The notes under the pieces: model-generated
Seen by the model: only the letters and a program-made list of their open reading frames with translations
The model's database searches: none
What the model was told of the DNA's origin: nothing
Source: Natronococcus amylolyticus DSM 10524
GTDB lineage: Archaea > Halobacteriota > Halobacteria > Halobacteriales > Natrialbaceae
Direction of reading: 5' to 3'
Assembly (NCBI RefSeq): GCF_000337675.1
Contig: NZ_AOIB01000037.1
Span: 1 to 64,000, forward strand
Length of the DNA: 64,000 nucleotides
Part shown: positions 33,293 through 41,735 of the stretch, piece after piece
Numbering within the stretch: the first letter of the stretch is position 1
Layout: each line of letters opens with the position of its first letter
Program-made: the position numbers and the translations under genes

Positions 33293-34627
33293 GTGCACGT
33301 GATTATCGTCGGGGCCGGCGAAGTCGGCCAGTCGATCGCCGAAAACCTTCAGGAAACCCACGACGTCGTCGTCGTCGACCGGGACGAGGAGATCATCGAG
33401 GATCTCACCTACTCGATGGACGTCCTCGCGATCCGGGGGAACGGAACCGACATCTCGACGCTTCGAGAGGCGGGTCTCGACGAGGCCGATCTCGTGATCG
33501 CATCGACGGACAACGACGAGTCGAACGTCGTGATCTGCGGGGCCGCCAAGACCGAAAGCGATGCGTTCACCATCGCCCGCGTGCGACGCCGGACGCTGCT
33601 CGAGACCTGGCAGGGAACCCAGGGAGCGTTCGGCGTCGACTTCATGGTCTGTACGGACCTGCTCGCGGCCCAGACGATCTTCCGGATCTCCGGGCTGCCG
33701 GCGGCCCAGGACGTCAACATGTTCGCGGGCGGGCTCGTCCGCATGGCGGAGTTCGAGATCGGTCCGGACAGCCCCGTCGCCGACCTCTCCATCCAGGAGG
33801 CGGACTGTTACGACTCGATGACGTTCGCCGCGATCTTCCGAGAAGGGGAGATGACCGTCGCGAGCGGGGAGTCGGTCATCCGATCCGGTGATCGAGTCGT
33901 CGTCATCGGGAGCCCCGATTCGGTGAAAGGATTCGCCTCGGATATCACGACGCCCGATCACAGCGAGAACAGGGAGATCGTCATCATCGGCGCCAGCGAG
34001 ATCGGCTTCCAGACCGCCCGCGAGTTCGAGGACCACGGCTACGAACCCCGCCTGATCGAGCAAGACCACGATCGCGCCCGGGAGGTCGCGGAGGCGTTGC
34101 CGAACACGATGGTGATGGAGAGCGACGCGACCGACACGGACTTTCTCGTCCGGGAGCACGTCGACGAGGCCGACATCGTCATCGCGGCGCTCGACGGCGA
34201 CGAGAAGAACCTGCTCGTCTCGCTGCTGGCCAAACGTCTGGGGGTCGATCGAACGATCGCGGTCATCGAGAACCTCCAGTACGCCGAACTCTTCGAGCAG
34301 GTCGGCGTCGACGTCGCGATCAACCCCCGCGAGGAAACCGCCGAGGAGATCATTCGATTCACGCACACGGCTCACACCGAGAAGATCGCGATGGTCGAAC
34401 ACGACCGCGCCGAAGTCATCGAGATCGAAGTCGGCGAAGACAGCGCGATTACCGGACGACCGATCGCCGAGGCAGCCGCGGAGTTCCCCGACGGCGTCGT
34501 GATCGGCGCGATCTCGAGACGGGGCGACCTGATCACGCCACGGGGGACGACCGTCGTCGAACCCGGGGATCACGTCGTCCTCTTCGTCGACGCGACGGTT
34601 CTCGATCAGGTCCTCGAGATGCTGTAG
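33293..34627 (+). CDS. trkA: Trk potassium uptake regulatory subunit TrkA
   Basis: 444 residues from a GTG at 33293. GAGGTG lies 6 nt upstream as a ribosome binding site and the family N-terminus MHVIIVGAGEVGQSIA begins here, so an in-frame GTG 9 bases earlier is less likely. Two copies of an RCK unit are present: Rossmann motif GAGEVG with a TrkA_C domain, then IIGASEIGFQTAREFE with a second TrkA_C. It binds NAD(H)/nucleotides and gates a TrkH-type K+ channel; no trkH lies in the window. Potassium uptake is central to haloarchaeal osmoadaptation. Confidence 0.94.
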   Translation: MHVIIVGAGEVGQSIAENLQETHDVVVVDRDEEIIEDLTYSMDVLAIRGNGTDISTLREAGLDEADLVIASTDNDESNVVICGAAKTESDAFTIARVRRRTLLETWQGTQGAFGVDFMVCTDLLAAQTIFRISGLPAAQDVNMFAGGLVRMAEFEIGPDSPVADLSIQEADCYDSMTFAAIFREGEMTVASGESVIRSGDRVVVIGSPDSVKGFASDITTPDHSENREIVIIGASEIGFQTAREFEDHGYEPRLIEQDHDRAREVAEALPNTMVMESDATDTDFLVREHVDEADIVIAALDGDEKNLLVSLLAKRLGVDRTIAVIENLQYAELFEQVGVDVAINPREETAEEIIRFTHTAHTEKIAMVEHDRAEVIEIEVGEDSAITGRPIAEAAAEFPDGVVIGAISRRGDLITPRGTTVVEPGDHVVLFVDATVLDQVLEML

Positions 34628-35005
34628 ACCGTCGTCCGCGTACCGACTGTCGTCCGGTCACCGTTCCTCGAGTCGCCTCCCGTTCTTCACTACGAACCCG
34701 TCTTCAGTCTCTCGGCTCGAGCTGTGGCGTTCACCCCGTTGCCCTGTTCCTCCTAATGCGACCAGTCGCTCACGACGCTTCCCGAGCCGAATCGCTCGGT
34801 GGAACCCGTCCTCGAACGTATTCCAAATCAACTGCACTTATCCCTCCCGACGAGAGAGTACGAACGCAACGCCGTACGCACGGCGCCGTCTCGGCTACGT
34901 CGATGTGATCCGTAGCTACGAACCCTCTCAGTTATATTCGAGAGCTTTCGCGACGATACGCCCCCGTCAAAATGATACGAAACACTCAACCAGCGGTGAG
35001 CGGCC
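34628..35005. other. Intergenic region upstream of the first permease-Usp gene
   Basis: Holds a TATA-like ttatat at 34932-34937 and a 14-codon upstream ORF at 34972-35016. The remaining 300 bp show no gene. Confidence 0.45.
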
Positions 35006-35016
35006 ATGAGCGATAA
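34972..35016 (+). other. Upstream ORF overlapping the permease start
   Basis: ATGATACGAAAC begins a 14-residue frame that stops (TAA) 8 bases past the permease ATG, in another frame. It starts about 11 bases after the transcription start predicted from the TATA box, so it could be translated first. Confidence 0.35.
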
Positions 35017-37327
35017 CGAAGAACTCGCAAAAGACCTCGGACCGCTCGCCGCCCTGACGATCGGAATCGGCACGATGGTCGGCGCAGGAATCTTCGTGCT
35101 CCCCGGAACTGCGGTGATGCGAGCGGGACCGCTCGCGGCGCTTACGTTCGTCCTCGGCGGCGTAATCGCGCTGTTTACCGCGCTTTCGGCGTCGGAACTC
35201 GGGACGGCGATGCCGAAATCCGGTGGCGCGTACTTCTACATCAACCACGCGCTTGGGCCGTTGTTCGGCTCGATCAGCGGGTGGGCCAACTGGATGGGAC
35301 TCGCGTTCGCCTCCGCGTTCTACATGTACGGGCTCGGCGAGTACGTCAACACGTTTATCGGTATGTCCGCGATCGCGCTCGGTCCGCTCACGCTGGAAGC
35401 CGCCCAGCTCATCGGGTTAGTGGGGGCGCTGCTGTTTATCGGTGTCAACTACTTCGGCGCCAAGGAAACCGGCGGGCTGCAGATTGTCATCGTACTCCTG
35501 CTGATGGGAATCCTCACGATCTTTACCGTCATCGGCTTGCTGAACGCCGACTTCGGGACGCTCACCCCGATTGCGCCGTCGGGGACGACGGGAGAGATCC
35601 TGCCGGTGACCGCTATCATCTTCGTCTCCTATCTCGGGTTCGTCCAGATCACGTCGGTCGCCGAGGAGATCAAGAATCCGGGCAAGAACCTTCCGCGTGC
35701 GGTCATCGGTTCGGTCCTGATCGTCACAGTCGTGTACGCGCTGTTTCTCGCCGTGTTGCTCGCGGCGGTGCCGACGGAACTCGTCGCCGGCAACGACACC
35801 GCCGTCGTCGATGCGGCTCAGCTGCTGTTCGGCCAGTACAGCTTCTTCGGAGTAGAGATGGGGGCCGTCGGCTGGGCACTACTGCTGTTCGGCGGACTGC
35901 TGGCGACGGCCTCGAGCGCGAACGCCTCGATCCTCTCGTCGTCCCGAATCAACTTCGCGATGGGACGCGAGAAGATCGTCACGCCGTCGCTCAACGAGAT
36001 TCACCCCCGGTTTGGAACGCCGTATAAATCGATCGCCATCACTGGCGCTCTCATCGTCCTCTTCTTACTGGTTGGCAACCTCGAGCTGCTGGCGACGGCG
36101 GGCTCGGTACTCCACCTCATCGTCTACGGACTGCTGAACGTTGCACTGATCGTAATGCGGGAAGCGGAACCGGACGGGTACGATCCGGAGTTCGAGGTCC
36201 CGTTCTATCCGTTCGTCCCCATCATCGGCGCCGTAACGTCGTTCGCGCTGATCGCGTATATCGAGCCCCTCGTCATCGGCCTCTCGGTCGCGTTCGTCGG
36301 CTTCGCCGCACTCTGGTACTTCCTGTACGCTCGCTCGCGCGTCGAGAACACCGGCGTTCTCGCGAACTGGGTGCTCGATCGCTCCGAGGAGCTTCCGGAG
36401 TCCGCAGTGTCGGCTATGACGTCGGTTCAGCCCGAGGGCGACGACTACCGCGTGATGGTCCCGTTGTCGAATCCCGCGACCGAGAAACACCTCATCACGC
36501 TCGCGTCGGCCATCGCAAACCAGCACGACGGGACGGTCGTCGCGGTCAACGTCGCGAACGTCCCCGACCAGACGTCCCTGGAGGCCGCTCGAGATCGGGG
36601 GGCCCACAACGCGGCCCACGACCTGCTCGATCGGGCCCAGGACGACTCGGAAACGTTCGGCGTTGAGGTGGAGACGCACGTCGTCCTCTCACACCGTGCC
36701 TTCGAGGAGGTGTTCAACGCGGCGGATACCTACGGTGCCGACATCACCGTTATGGGGTGGGGGCCGGAGTCTCACGGAGCGCCGGGACGCGCCGAGCCGA
36801 TGATCGACGAACTGGCCCACTCGTTGCCGTGTGACTTCCTCGTCTTCCGCGACCGCGGGTTCGATCCGTCGAGAATCCTGGTCCCGACCGCCGGCGGCCC
36901 GGACTCCGACCTCTCGGCTGCGGTTGCCCGGATGCTCGAGGCGGAGTTCGACGCCGAGGTAACCCTCCTGCACGTCGCCGACGACGAGGACGCGGGCCGG
37001 ACGTTCCTCGCGGAATGGGCCACAGAACACGGCCTGTCCGACGCCGAGCGACGGGTCGAAAGCGGCGACGTCGAGGAGAGTATCGGGCGGGCCGCCGAGG
37101 ATGCGACGCTGTTGATCATCGGCGCCACGGAGAAAGGAGTTCTCTCTCGGCTGGTCCGCGGGTCGTTGGTGCTCGATGTGCTCAACGAGGTAGAGTGTTC
37201 GGTGCTTCTCGCGGAGAAAAAACACGATCGCGGCGTGCTCAGTCGGTTCGTTGGCTCCGGCGAGCGAGACGATTCACCGTCCGAAACTGGCGTCACGACG
37301 ACGCTCGAGGAAGACGAGAAGCGCTGA
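35006..37327 (+). CDS. APC-family permease fused to two UspA domains
   Basis: 773 residues. Residues of about 8-435 form an amino acid/polyamine/cation permease with about 12 membrane segments; [15 protein letters not shown] is the helix 1 substrate-site motif and [23 protein letters not shown] is typical of the superfamily. Residues of about 470-610 and 630-750 are two Usp domains; the second ends [21 protein letters not shown]. Such fusions are frequent in haloarchaea; the Usp part may sense nucleotides or regulate transport. The substrate is not predictable. A close paralogue lies at 38255. Confidence 0.9.
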   Translation: MSDNEELAKDLGPLAALTIGIGTMVGAGIFVLPGTAVMRAGPLAALTFVLGGVIALFTALSASELGTAMPKSGGAYFYINHALGPLFGSISGWANWMGLAFASAFYMYGLGEYVNTFIGMSAIALGPLTLEAAQLIGLVGALLFIGVNYFGAKETGGLQIVIVLLLMGILTIFTVIGLLNADFGTLTPIAPSGTTGEILPVTAIIFVSYLGFVQITSVAEEIKNPGKNLPRAVIGSVLIVTVVYALFLAVLLAAVPTELVAGNDTAVVDAAQLLFGQYSFFGVEMGAVGWALLLFGGLLATASSANASILSSSRINFAMGREKIVTPSLNEIHPRFGTPYKSIAITGALIVLFLLVGNLELLATAGSVLHLIVYGLLNVALIVMREAEPDGYDPEFEVPFYPFVPIIGAVTSFALIAYIEPLVIGLSVAFVGFAALWYFLYARSRVENTGVLANWVLDRSEELPESAVSAMTSVQPEGDDYRVMVPLSNPATEKHLITLASAIANQHDGTVVAVNVANVPDQTSLEAARDRGAHNAAHDLLDRAQDDSETFGVEVETHVVLSHRAFEEVFNAADTYGADITVMGWGPESHGAPGRAEPMIDELAHSLPCDFLVFRDRGFDPSRILVPTAGGPDSDLSAAVARMLEAEFDAEVTLLHVADDEDAGRTFLAEWATEHGLSDAERRVESGDVEESIGRAAEDATLLIIGATEKGVLSRLVRGSLVLDVLNEVECSVLLAEKKHDRGVLSRFVGSGERDDSPSETGVTTTLEEDEKR

Positions 37328-37429
37328 CGTCGTCCGACGACCGAACCTCGTTGCTTGCCACGACTGAAGCGATCGTTCGTGGTGCCAGTAGTGTCGGTAC
37401 TATTTGACCGATCGTTCCCAAGACGTCGT

Positions 37430-37876
37430 ATGGTCGACGAACTCTTCGAGACAGTACTGGTTCCGATCGCGGATCCGGCCGACGCGCGCCAGACCGCCCG
37501 AGCCGTTCGATCGTACCTCGACCCGGACTCCGAAATAATCGTCGTTCACGTCGTTCCCAAGGGGGAAGGCGTCCCCGACAAGGCGTCGCTCGAGCAACGA
37601 GAGGAGTTCGCCGAGAACGCCTATCGGGTCTTTCTCGACGTGCTGGGGCGGGGCCCTGGACTGGTTGGACGGCACACCCTGTACGGCCGAAACGTCGGGA
37701 AGACGATCGCCGACGGTTCGCGGGAACTGGGCGCCACCGCCATTGTGTTCACCCCGCGGGGTGCGAGTCGATGGGTAAAACTCGTTACCGGCAGCGTCAC
37801 CGACAACCTCATCTCGAACACGACTGTTCCCGTTTTGGTCCTCCCGCCACGGGAGGACGACGTTGCTGGTGACTGA
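37430..37876 (+). CDS. Universal stress protein, UspA family
   Basis: 148 residues starting MVDELFETVLVPIADPADA; the start at 37430 is chosen because an upstream ATG at 37355 adds only an unrelated basic stretch. The nucleotide-binding end reads TPRGASRWVKLVTGSVTDNLISN. It lies between the two permease-Usp genes on the same strand, 102 bp after the first, and may act with one of them. Confidence 0.87.
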   Translation: MVDELFETVLVPIADPADARQTARAVRSYLDPDSEIIVVHVVPKGEGVPDKASLEQREEFAENAYRVFLDVLGRGPGLVGRHTLYGRNVGKTIADGSRELGATAIVFTPRGASRWVKLVTGSVTDNLISNTTVPVLVLPPREDDVAGD

Positions 37877-38079
37877 TACGGATTGCCGTACCGAGTTTCC
37901 GGGGCAACCGCCGACCGAGTTGCGCTTGCGCCGGAAACAACTCACAGTACCCTATCGTCGACACTGCGCTCGGATTCGAGCAGGTGAACGATTCCGAGAC
38001 AGAAACCCGAGTGAACGTGGCGAAACCTGCGGCGGTCGATTCCGGCCAACTTATATCGATTAGGTAACTTCACCCGAGT
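37877..38079. other. Intergenic region before the second permease-Usp transcript
   Basis: No gene seen. Its right end carries the TATA box at 38051-38056. Confidence 0.4.
38051..38056 (+). promoter_or_regulatory. TATA box of the second permease-Usp transcript
   Basis: ttatat within acttatatcg. The predicted transcription start (about 27 bases after its centre) falls exactly on the ATG of a short ORF at 38080, 175 bp before the permease start. Confidence 0.55.
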
Positions 38080-38166
38080 ATGCACCCATCGTCCGGCACG
38101 GTTACCCACGTCTCTTCGACCGAACCGGTCCGTTTGCGAGAGGAACGATCGGCGGAGGTGTCCTAA
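38080..38166 (+). CDS. Possible leaderless leader peptide 1 (28 residues)
   Basis: ATG at the predicted transcription start; reads MHPSSGTVTHVSSTEPVRL and ends in TAA, directly followed by GTG of the next short ORF. No similarity known. Coding status rests on promoter geometry alone. Confidence 0.35.
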   Translation: MHPSSGTVTHVSSTEPVRLREERSAEVS

Positions 38167-38262
38167 GTGCCGCGGTCAGAGTGTGGCCCCCCGCTTCCGA
38201 TCGATAACGGTTGCGGGCTTCGCGAGACCGGCTGTCGCTCGAGGTGGACGGTCGATGAGTGA
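38167..38262 (+). CDS. Possible leader peptide 2 (31 residues), overlapping the permease start
   Basis: The GTG directly follows the stop of the preceding short ORF; the frame stops 8 bases inside the permease gene. It contains three Cys (SECGPP, NGCGLRETGC). A ribosome finishing it would release at the permease start, so coupling is possible. Unproven. Confidence 0.3.
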   Translation: MPRSECGPPLPIDNGCGLRETGCRSRWTVDE

Positions 38263-40612
38263 CGAGGAACTCGCGAAGGACCTCGGCCTCCTCTCGGCGC
38301 TGACCATCGGTATCGGGACGATGATCGGCGCCGGGATCTTCGTCCTGCCTGGGATCGCAGCCCAGGAGGCCGGACCCGCCGTCGTCCTCTCGTTCGTTAT
38401 CGGCGGCATGATCGCGCTGATCAACGCCCTCTCGGTGAGCGAACTCGGGACGGCGATGCCGAAAGCCGGCGGCGCCTACTACTACATCAACCGCGCGCTC
38501 GGACCGCTGTTCGGCTCGATCTCGGGCATGGGCGACTGGATCGGACTCGCCTTCGCCAGCGCCTTCTACTCGATCGGGTTCGGCGGCTACCTCGCCGACC
38601 TCCTGGACGGCGTCGTCGTCTCATTACCCGTTCTCGGGACCGTTTCCCTGTTGCCGACGATTGCGCTGGGCCCGTTCACGTTGAACGAGATTCAGATCGG
38701 CGCAATCATCGCCGGTGCGGTATTCGTCGGCGTCAACTACATCGGCGCCAAGGAGACCGGTAGCATCCAGACCGTCATCGTTACGCTCCTGCTCGGGATC
38801 CTGACGATCTTCGCGGTCGCCGGCTTCTTTTCGTTCGACTGGGCAACGGTCACCGCCGAGGGCGGACTGGCCCCGGAGGGAACGGGCGCGATCCTTCCGG
38901 GCGCCGCGCTCGTGTTCGTCTCCTATCTGGGCTACGCGAAGATCGCGACGATCGGGGAAGAGCTGAAAAATCCCGGTCGGAACCTTCCGATCGCGATCGT
39001 CGGCAGCGTCGTGATCGTGATGACCATCTACACGATCCTCGTCGGTCTCCTGATGGGGCTGATCCCCCACAGCGAGTTCTTCATCGAGCAGGCCGAGAAC
39101 GCACCGATGTCCTACGCGGCCGAAACCGTCTTCGACTACGAGTTCGCGGTCGTCGGCTTCGAGATTCCGATTCTCGGTATCGGGGTCACTTCGATCACGA
39201 TCGCCGCGCTGTTAGCGACGGCCTCGAGTGCGAACGCTTCGATCCTCGCTTCGGCCCGGATCAACTTCGCGATGGGACGGGACAAGATCGTCACCGACTG
39301 GCTCAACGAGATCCACCCCAACTACGCGACGCCGTACCGCTCGATCGCGGTCACGGGGCTGATGATCATCGTCTTCATCATCGCACTCGGCGAGACCGTC
39401 GAGATCCTCGCGAGTGCCGCCAGCGTCCTCCACTTGGTCGTCTACGCGTTGATCAACGCCTCGCTGATCGTGTTCCGTGAGACCGACGTGCCCGAGTACG
39501 ATCCGGAGTTCGAGGTTCCGCTCTATCCGTTTACCCCGATCGCGGGCTTCGTGCTCTCGCTCGCGCTCATCTACTTTATGGACCCACTGGCGACTGCGAT
39601 CAGCGGTCTGTTCGTCGTCTTCGCCGTCCTCTGGTACTTCTTCTACGCGCGTACTGAAACCGATCGGGAGGGGATTCTCACCGCCTACATCCTCGATCGA
39701 TCCGACGAGATGCCCGAGCCGGCGGTGTCCGCGGCGACCGCGGTGAAGCCGATCGGCGACGGCGAATCGGGCCCCCGCGTGATGGTCGCCATCGCGAACC
39801 CGCGCACCGAGCAGGCGCTGATCACGCTCGGTAGCGCCATCGCGCAAGCGAAGGGTGGGTCCGTCCTCGCGACCCACATCGTTCAGGTGCCCGACCAGAC
39901 GCCCCTGCAGAAGGGTGCCGAGCAGATCGATCAGATCAGCGCAGAGTCCGAGCGGCTGCTGGCCGACGCGGAGGCGTCCGCCGAGACGTTCGACGCCGAC
40001 GTCGAGACGAGAACGATCGTCTCCCACCGGTCCTTCGAGGAGGTGTTCGACGCCGCCGGGACGTACGACGTCGACACCGTCGTCATGGGCTGGGGTCGGT
40101 CGACCGTCGGCGAGGGTCGCGTCGAGCGTCCGCTCGACGAGCTCACACACGATCTGCCGTGTGACTTCGTCATCCTCGACGGCGAGGAGGTGACGGCCGA
40201 CCGGATCCTCCTCCCGACCGCGGGCGGGAGTGGCTCGGAAGTCAGCGCCGCCGTCGCACGCGCGCTTCAGGCGGAGTACGGCGGCGAGATCAGCCTGCTC
40301 CACGTCGTCGACGATCCGGACGAGCGCGAGGAGGGTGTAGCCTTCCTCGAGGAGTGGGCCGCCGAGCAGGGGCTCGAGGAAACCACGCACATCGTCGACG
40401 ACACCGGAAACGTCGGAGAGGCGATCGAGCGCGCCGCCGCCGACCACTCGCTGGTGATCCTTGGTGCGACCAGACGCGGCGTACTCTCCCGACTCGTGCG
40501 CGGATCGCTCGTCTTCGACGCAGCGACCGACCTCGACGTCCCGGTTCTGCTCGCGGAGAAGGAGAGTTCGCGGTCGCTTCGCGAGCGAGTCCTCGGCGAA
40601 CGGCGGGACTGA
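38255..40612 (+). CDS. APC-family permease fused to two UspA domains (paralogue)
   Basis: 785 residues from the ATG at 38255; a ribosome-binding-like GAGGTG lies 8 nt upstream. [19 protein letters not shown] parallels the first paralogue at 35006 almost residue by residue through the permease core ([35 protein letters not shown]). Two Usp domains occupy about 480-620 and 645-765, the second ending [21 protein letters not shown]. The extended frame to 38183 is not needed. Tandem duplication is the simplest origin; substrate unknown. Confidence 0.9.
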   Translation: MSDEELAKDLGLLSALTIGIGTMIGAGIFVLPGIAAQEAGPAVVLSFVIGGMIALINALSVSELGTAMPKAGGAYYYINRALGPLFGSISGMGDWIGLAFASAFYSIGFGGYLADLLDGVVVSLPVLGTVSLLPTIALGPFTLNEIQIGAIIAGAVFVGVNYIGAKETGSIQTVIVTLLLGILTIFAVAGFFSFDWATVTAEGGLAPEGTGAILPGAALVFVSYLGYAKIATIGEELKNPGRNLPIAIVGSVVIVMTIYTILVGLLMGLIPHSEFFIEQAENAPMSYAAETVFDYEFAVVGFEIPILGIGVTSITIAALLATASSANASILASARINFAMGRDKIVTDWLNEIHPNYATPYRSIAVTGLMIIVFIIALGETVEILASAASVLHLVVYALINASLIVFRETDVPEYDPEFEVPLYPFTPIAGFVLSLALIYFMDPLATAISGLFVVFAVLWYFFYARTETDREGILTAYILDRSDEMPEPAVSAATAVKPIGDGESGPRVMVAIANPRTEQALITLGSAIAQAKGGSVLATHIVQVPDQTPLQKGAEQIDQISAESERLLADAEASAETFDADVETRTIVSHRSFEEVFDAAGTYDVDTVVMGWGRSTVGEGRVERPLDELTHDLPCDFVILDGEEVTADRILLPTAGGSGSEVSAAVARALQAEYGGEISLLHVVDDPDEREEGVAFLEEWAAEQGLEETTHIVDDTGNVGEAIERAAADHSLVILGATRRGVLSRLVRGSLVFDAATDLDVPVLLAEKESSRSLRERVLGERRD

Positions 40613-40851
40613 GCCCGCTTCGCCCGAACCTGTTCGTTCGTTCGATCGGTCCTATCAGACGGCTGTCTATGAGTGAGGGACACAAGCGACAGAAAAAAGG
40701 TCCCCCACTCCAACTGGCTCGTGATGGATCGACATGGAAACGGTCGAGCGGGTCGGTCGAAGGCGGCAATATCCACCCGACAGCGCGTCGCAACGCGAAT
40801 TACCCGGGTGCGTTTCCAAATAGATAAGTGCCCACGGAAACCATCGACCGA

Positions 40852-40859
40852 CATATAAG
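40852..40859 (+). promoter_or_regulatory. TATA-like element of the cox genes
   Basis: catataag. Its distance to the annotated GTG (about 20 bases) is short for a leaderless start, so either the start lies further in (GTG at 40914) or another element (aaatagataag, 40818-40828) is used. Confidence 0.4.
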
Positions 40860-40874
40860 CAGTCTTCAAACGAG

Positions 40875-41735
40875 GTGAACACAATCTTCAGCACAGCTAC
40901 AATTCCCCTGGAAGTGCAAACGCGTGTTGACGTCTTCGAGCAGATTTTCCTGGTCTTTCTCGGACTCGGAACGCTCATCGGCGTCGTCGTCGTCGCGTAC
41001 ACGTTGTACAACGCGTACAAGTATCGTGACGGCGCCGCGAAGGCGTCCGACGAGGACACGCCAGTACTCGGGGAGTTACCGACGGGTGGAGAGGGCGGCA
41101 AGAAACTGTTCCTATCGTTCGGCCTGAGCGCGATCGTCGTGATCTCGCTCGTGATCTGGACGTACGGAATGCTGTTGTACGTCGAGGATCCGGGTGACGA
41201 CATCCCAGAGGACGACGCTATCGAGATTGACGTCGAGGGTGATGGCTTTGCCTGGCACTTCGAGTACGAGAACGGAGCCGAGACGACCAATACCATGACC
41301 GTTCCGGAGGATACGCCCGTGTGGATCAACGTCACCGGTGGTGACGTCTGGCACACGTTCGGCATCTCTGATCTGCGCGTGAAAGCCGACGCGATCCCCG
41401 GCGAAACCGACGAGACGTGGTTCATGACCGAGGAGGCCGGTGAGACCCACACGATCGAGTGCTTCGAACTCTGTGGCGACGGCCACTCCGCGATGGACGG
41501 CACTCTCGACGTCGTCGAGGAAGAGGAGTTCGAGGAGTTCCTCGAGGACGAAGCGCCGGACGATGACGAGAACGGCGACGACGAGGAAGCAGAGGACGAA
41601 AACGGTGATGACGAGGCTGACGACGAAGAGAACGGTGACGACGACGAAGCCGACGAGAACGGTGACGACGAGGAGGATGAGGAAGAAGAGACCGACGACG
41701 AGGACGACGAGGAAGACGACGGGGGTGACGACTGA
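40875..41735 (+). CDS. coxB: Cytochrome c oxidase subunit II (CuA) with an acidic tail
   Basis: 286 residues from a GTG at 40875; a GTG at 40914 would give MQTRVDVFEQIFLVFLGLG and may be the true start. Two membrane segments (about 22-45 and 78-103) precede the CuA domain. The ligands are in the C-terminal CFELCGDGHSAMDG (Cys, Cys, His, Met), with the earlier ligand His in VWHTFGI. The last 50 residues are nearly all Asp, Glu and Asn, an extreme halophilic tail. It takes electrons from a soluble or tethered donor such as halocyanin. It overlaps coxA by one base (TGATG). Confidence 0.95.
   Translation: MNTIFSTATIPLEVQTRVDVFEQIFLVFLGLGTLIGVVVVAYTLYNAYKYRDGAAKASDEDTPVLGELPTGGEGGKKLFLSFGLSAIVVISLVIWTYGMLLYVEDPGDDIPEDDAIEIDVEGDGFAWHFEYENGAETTNTMTVPEDTPVWINVTGGDVWHTFGISDLRVKADAIPGETDETWFMTEEAGETHTIECFELCGDGHSAMDGTLDVVEEEEFEEFLEDEAPDDDENGDDEEAEDENGDDEADDEENGDDDEADENGDDEEDEEEETDDEDDEEDDGGDD

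Noticed and set aside
41580-41732. Repeat expansion at the coxB end
   Set aside because: Imperfect GAC/GAG codon runs encode an acidic tail common in halophilic proteins.
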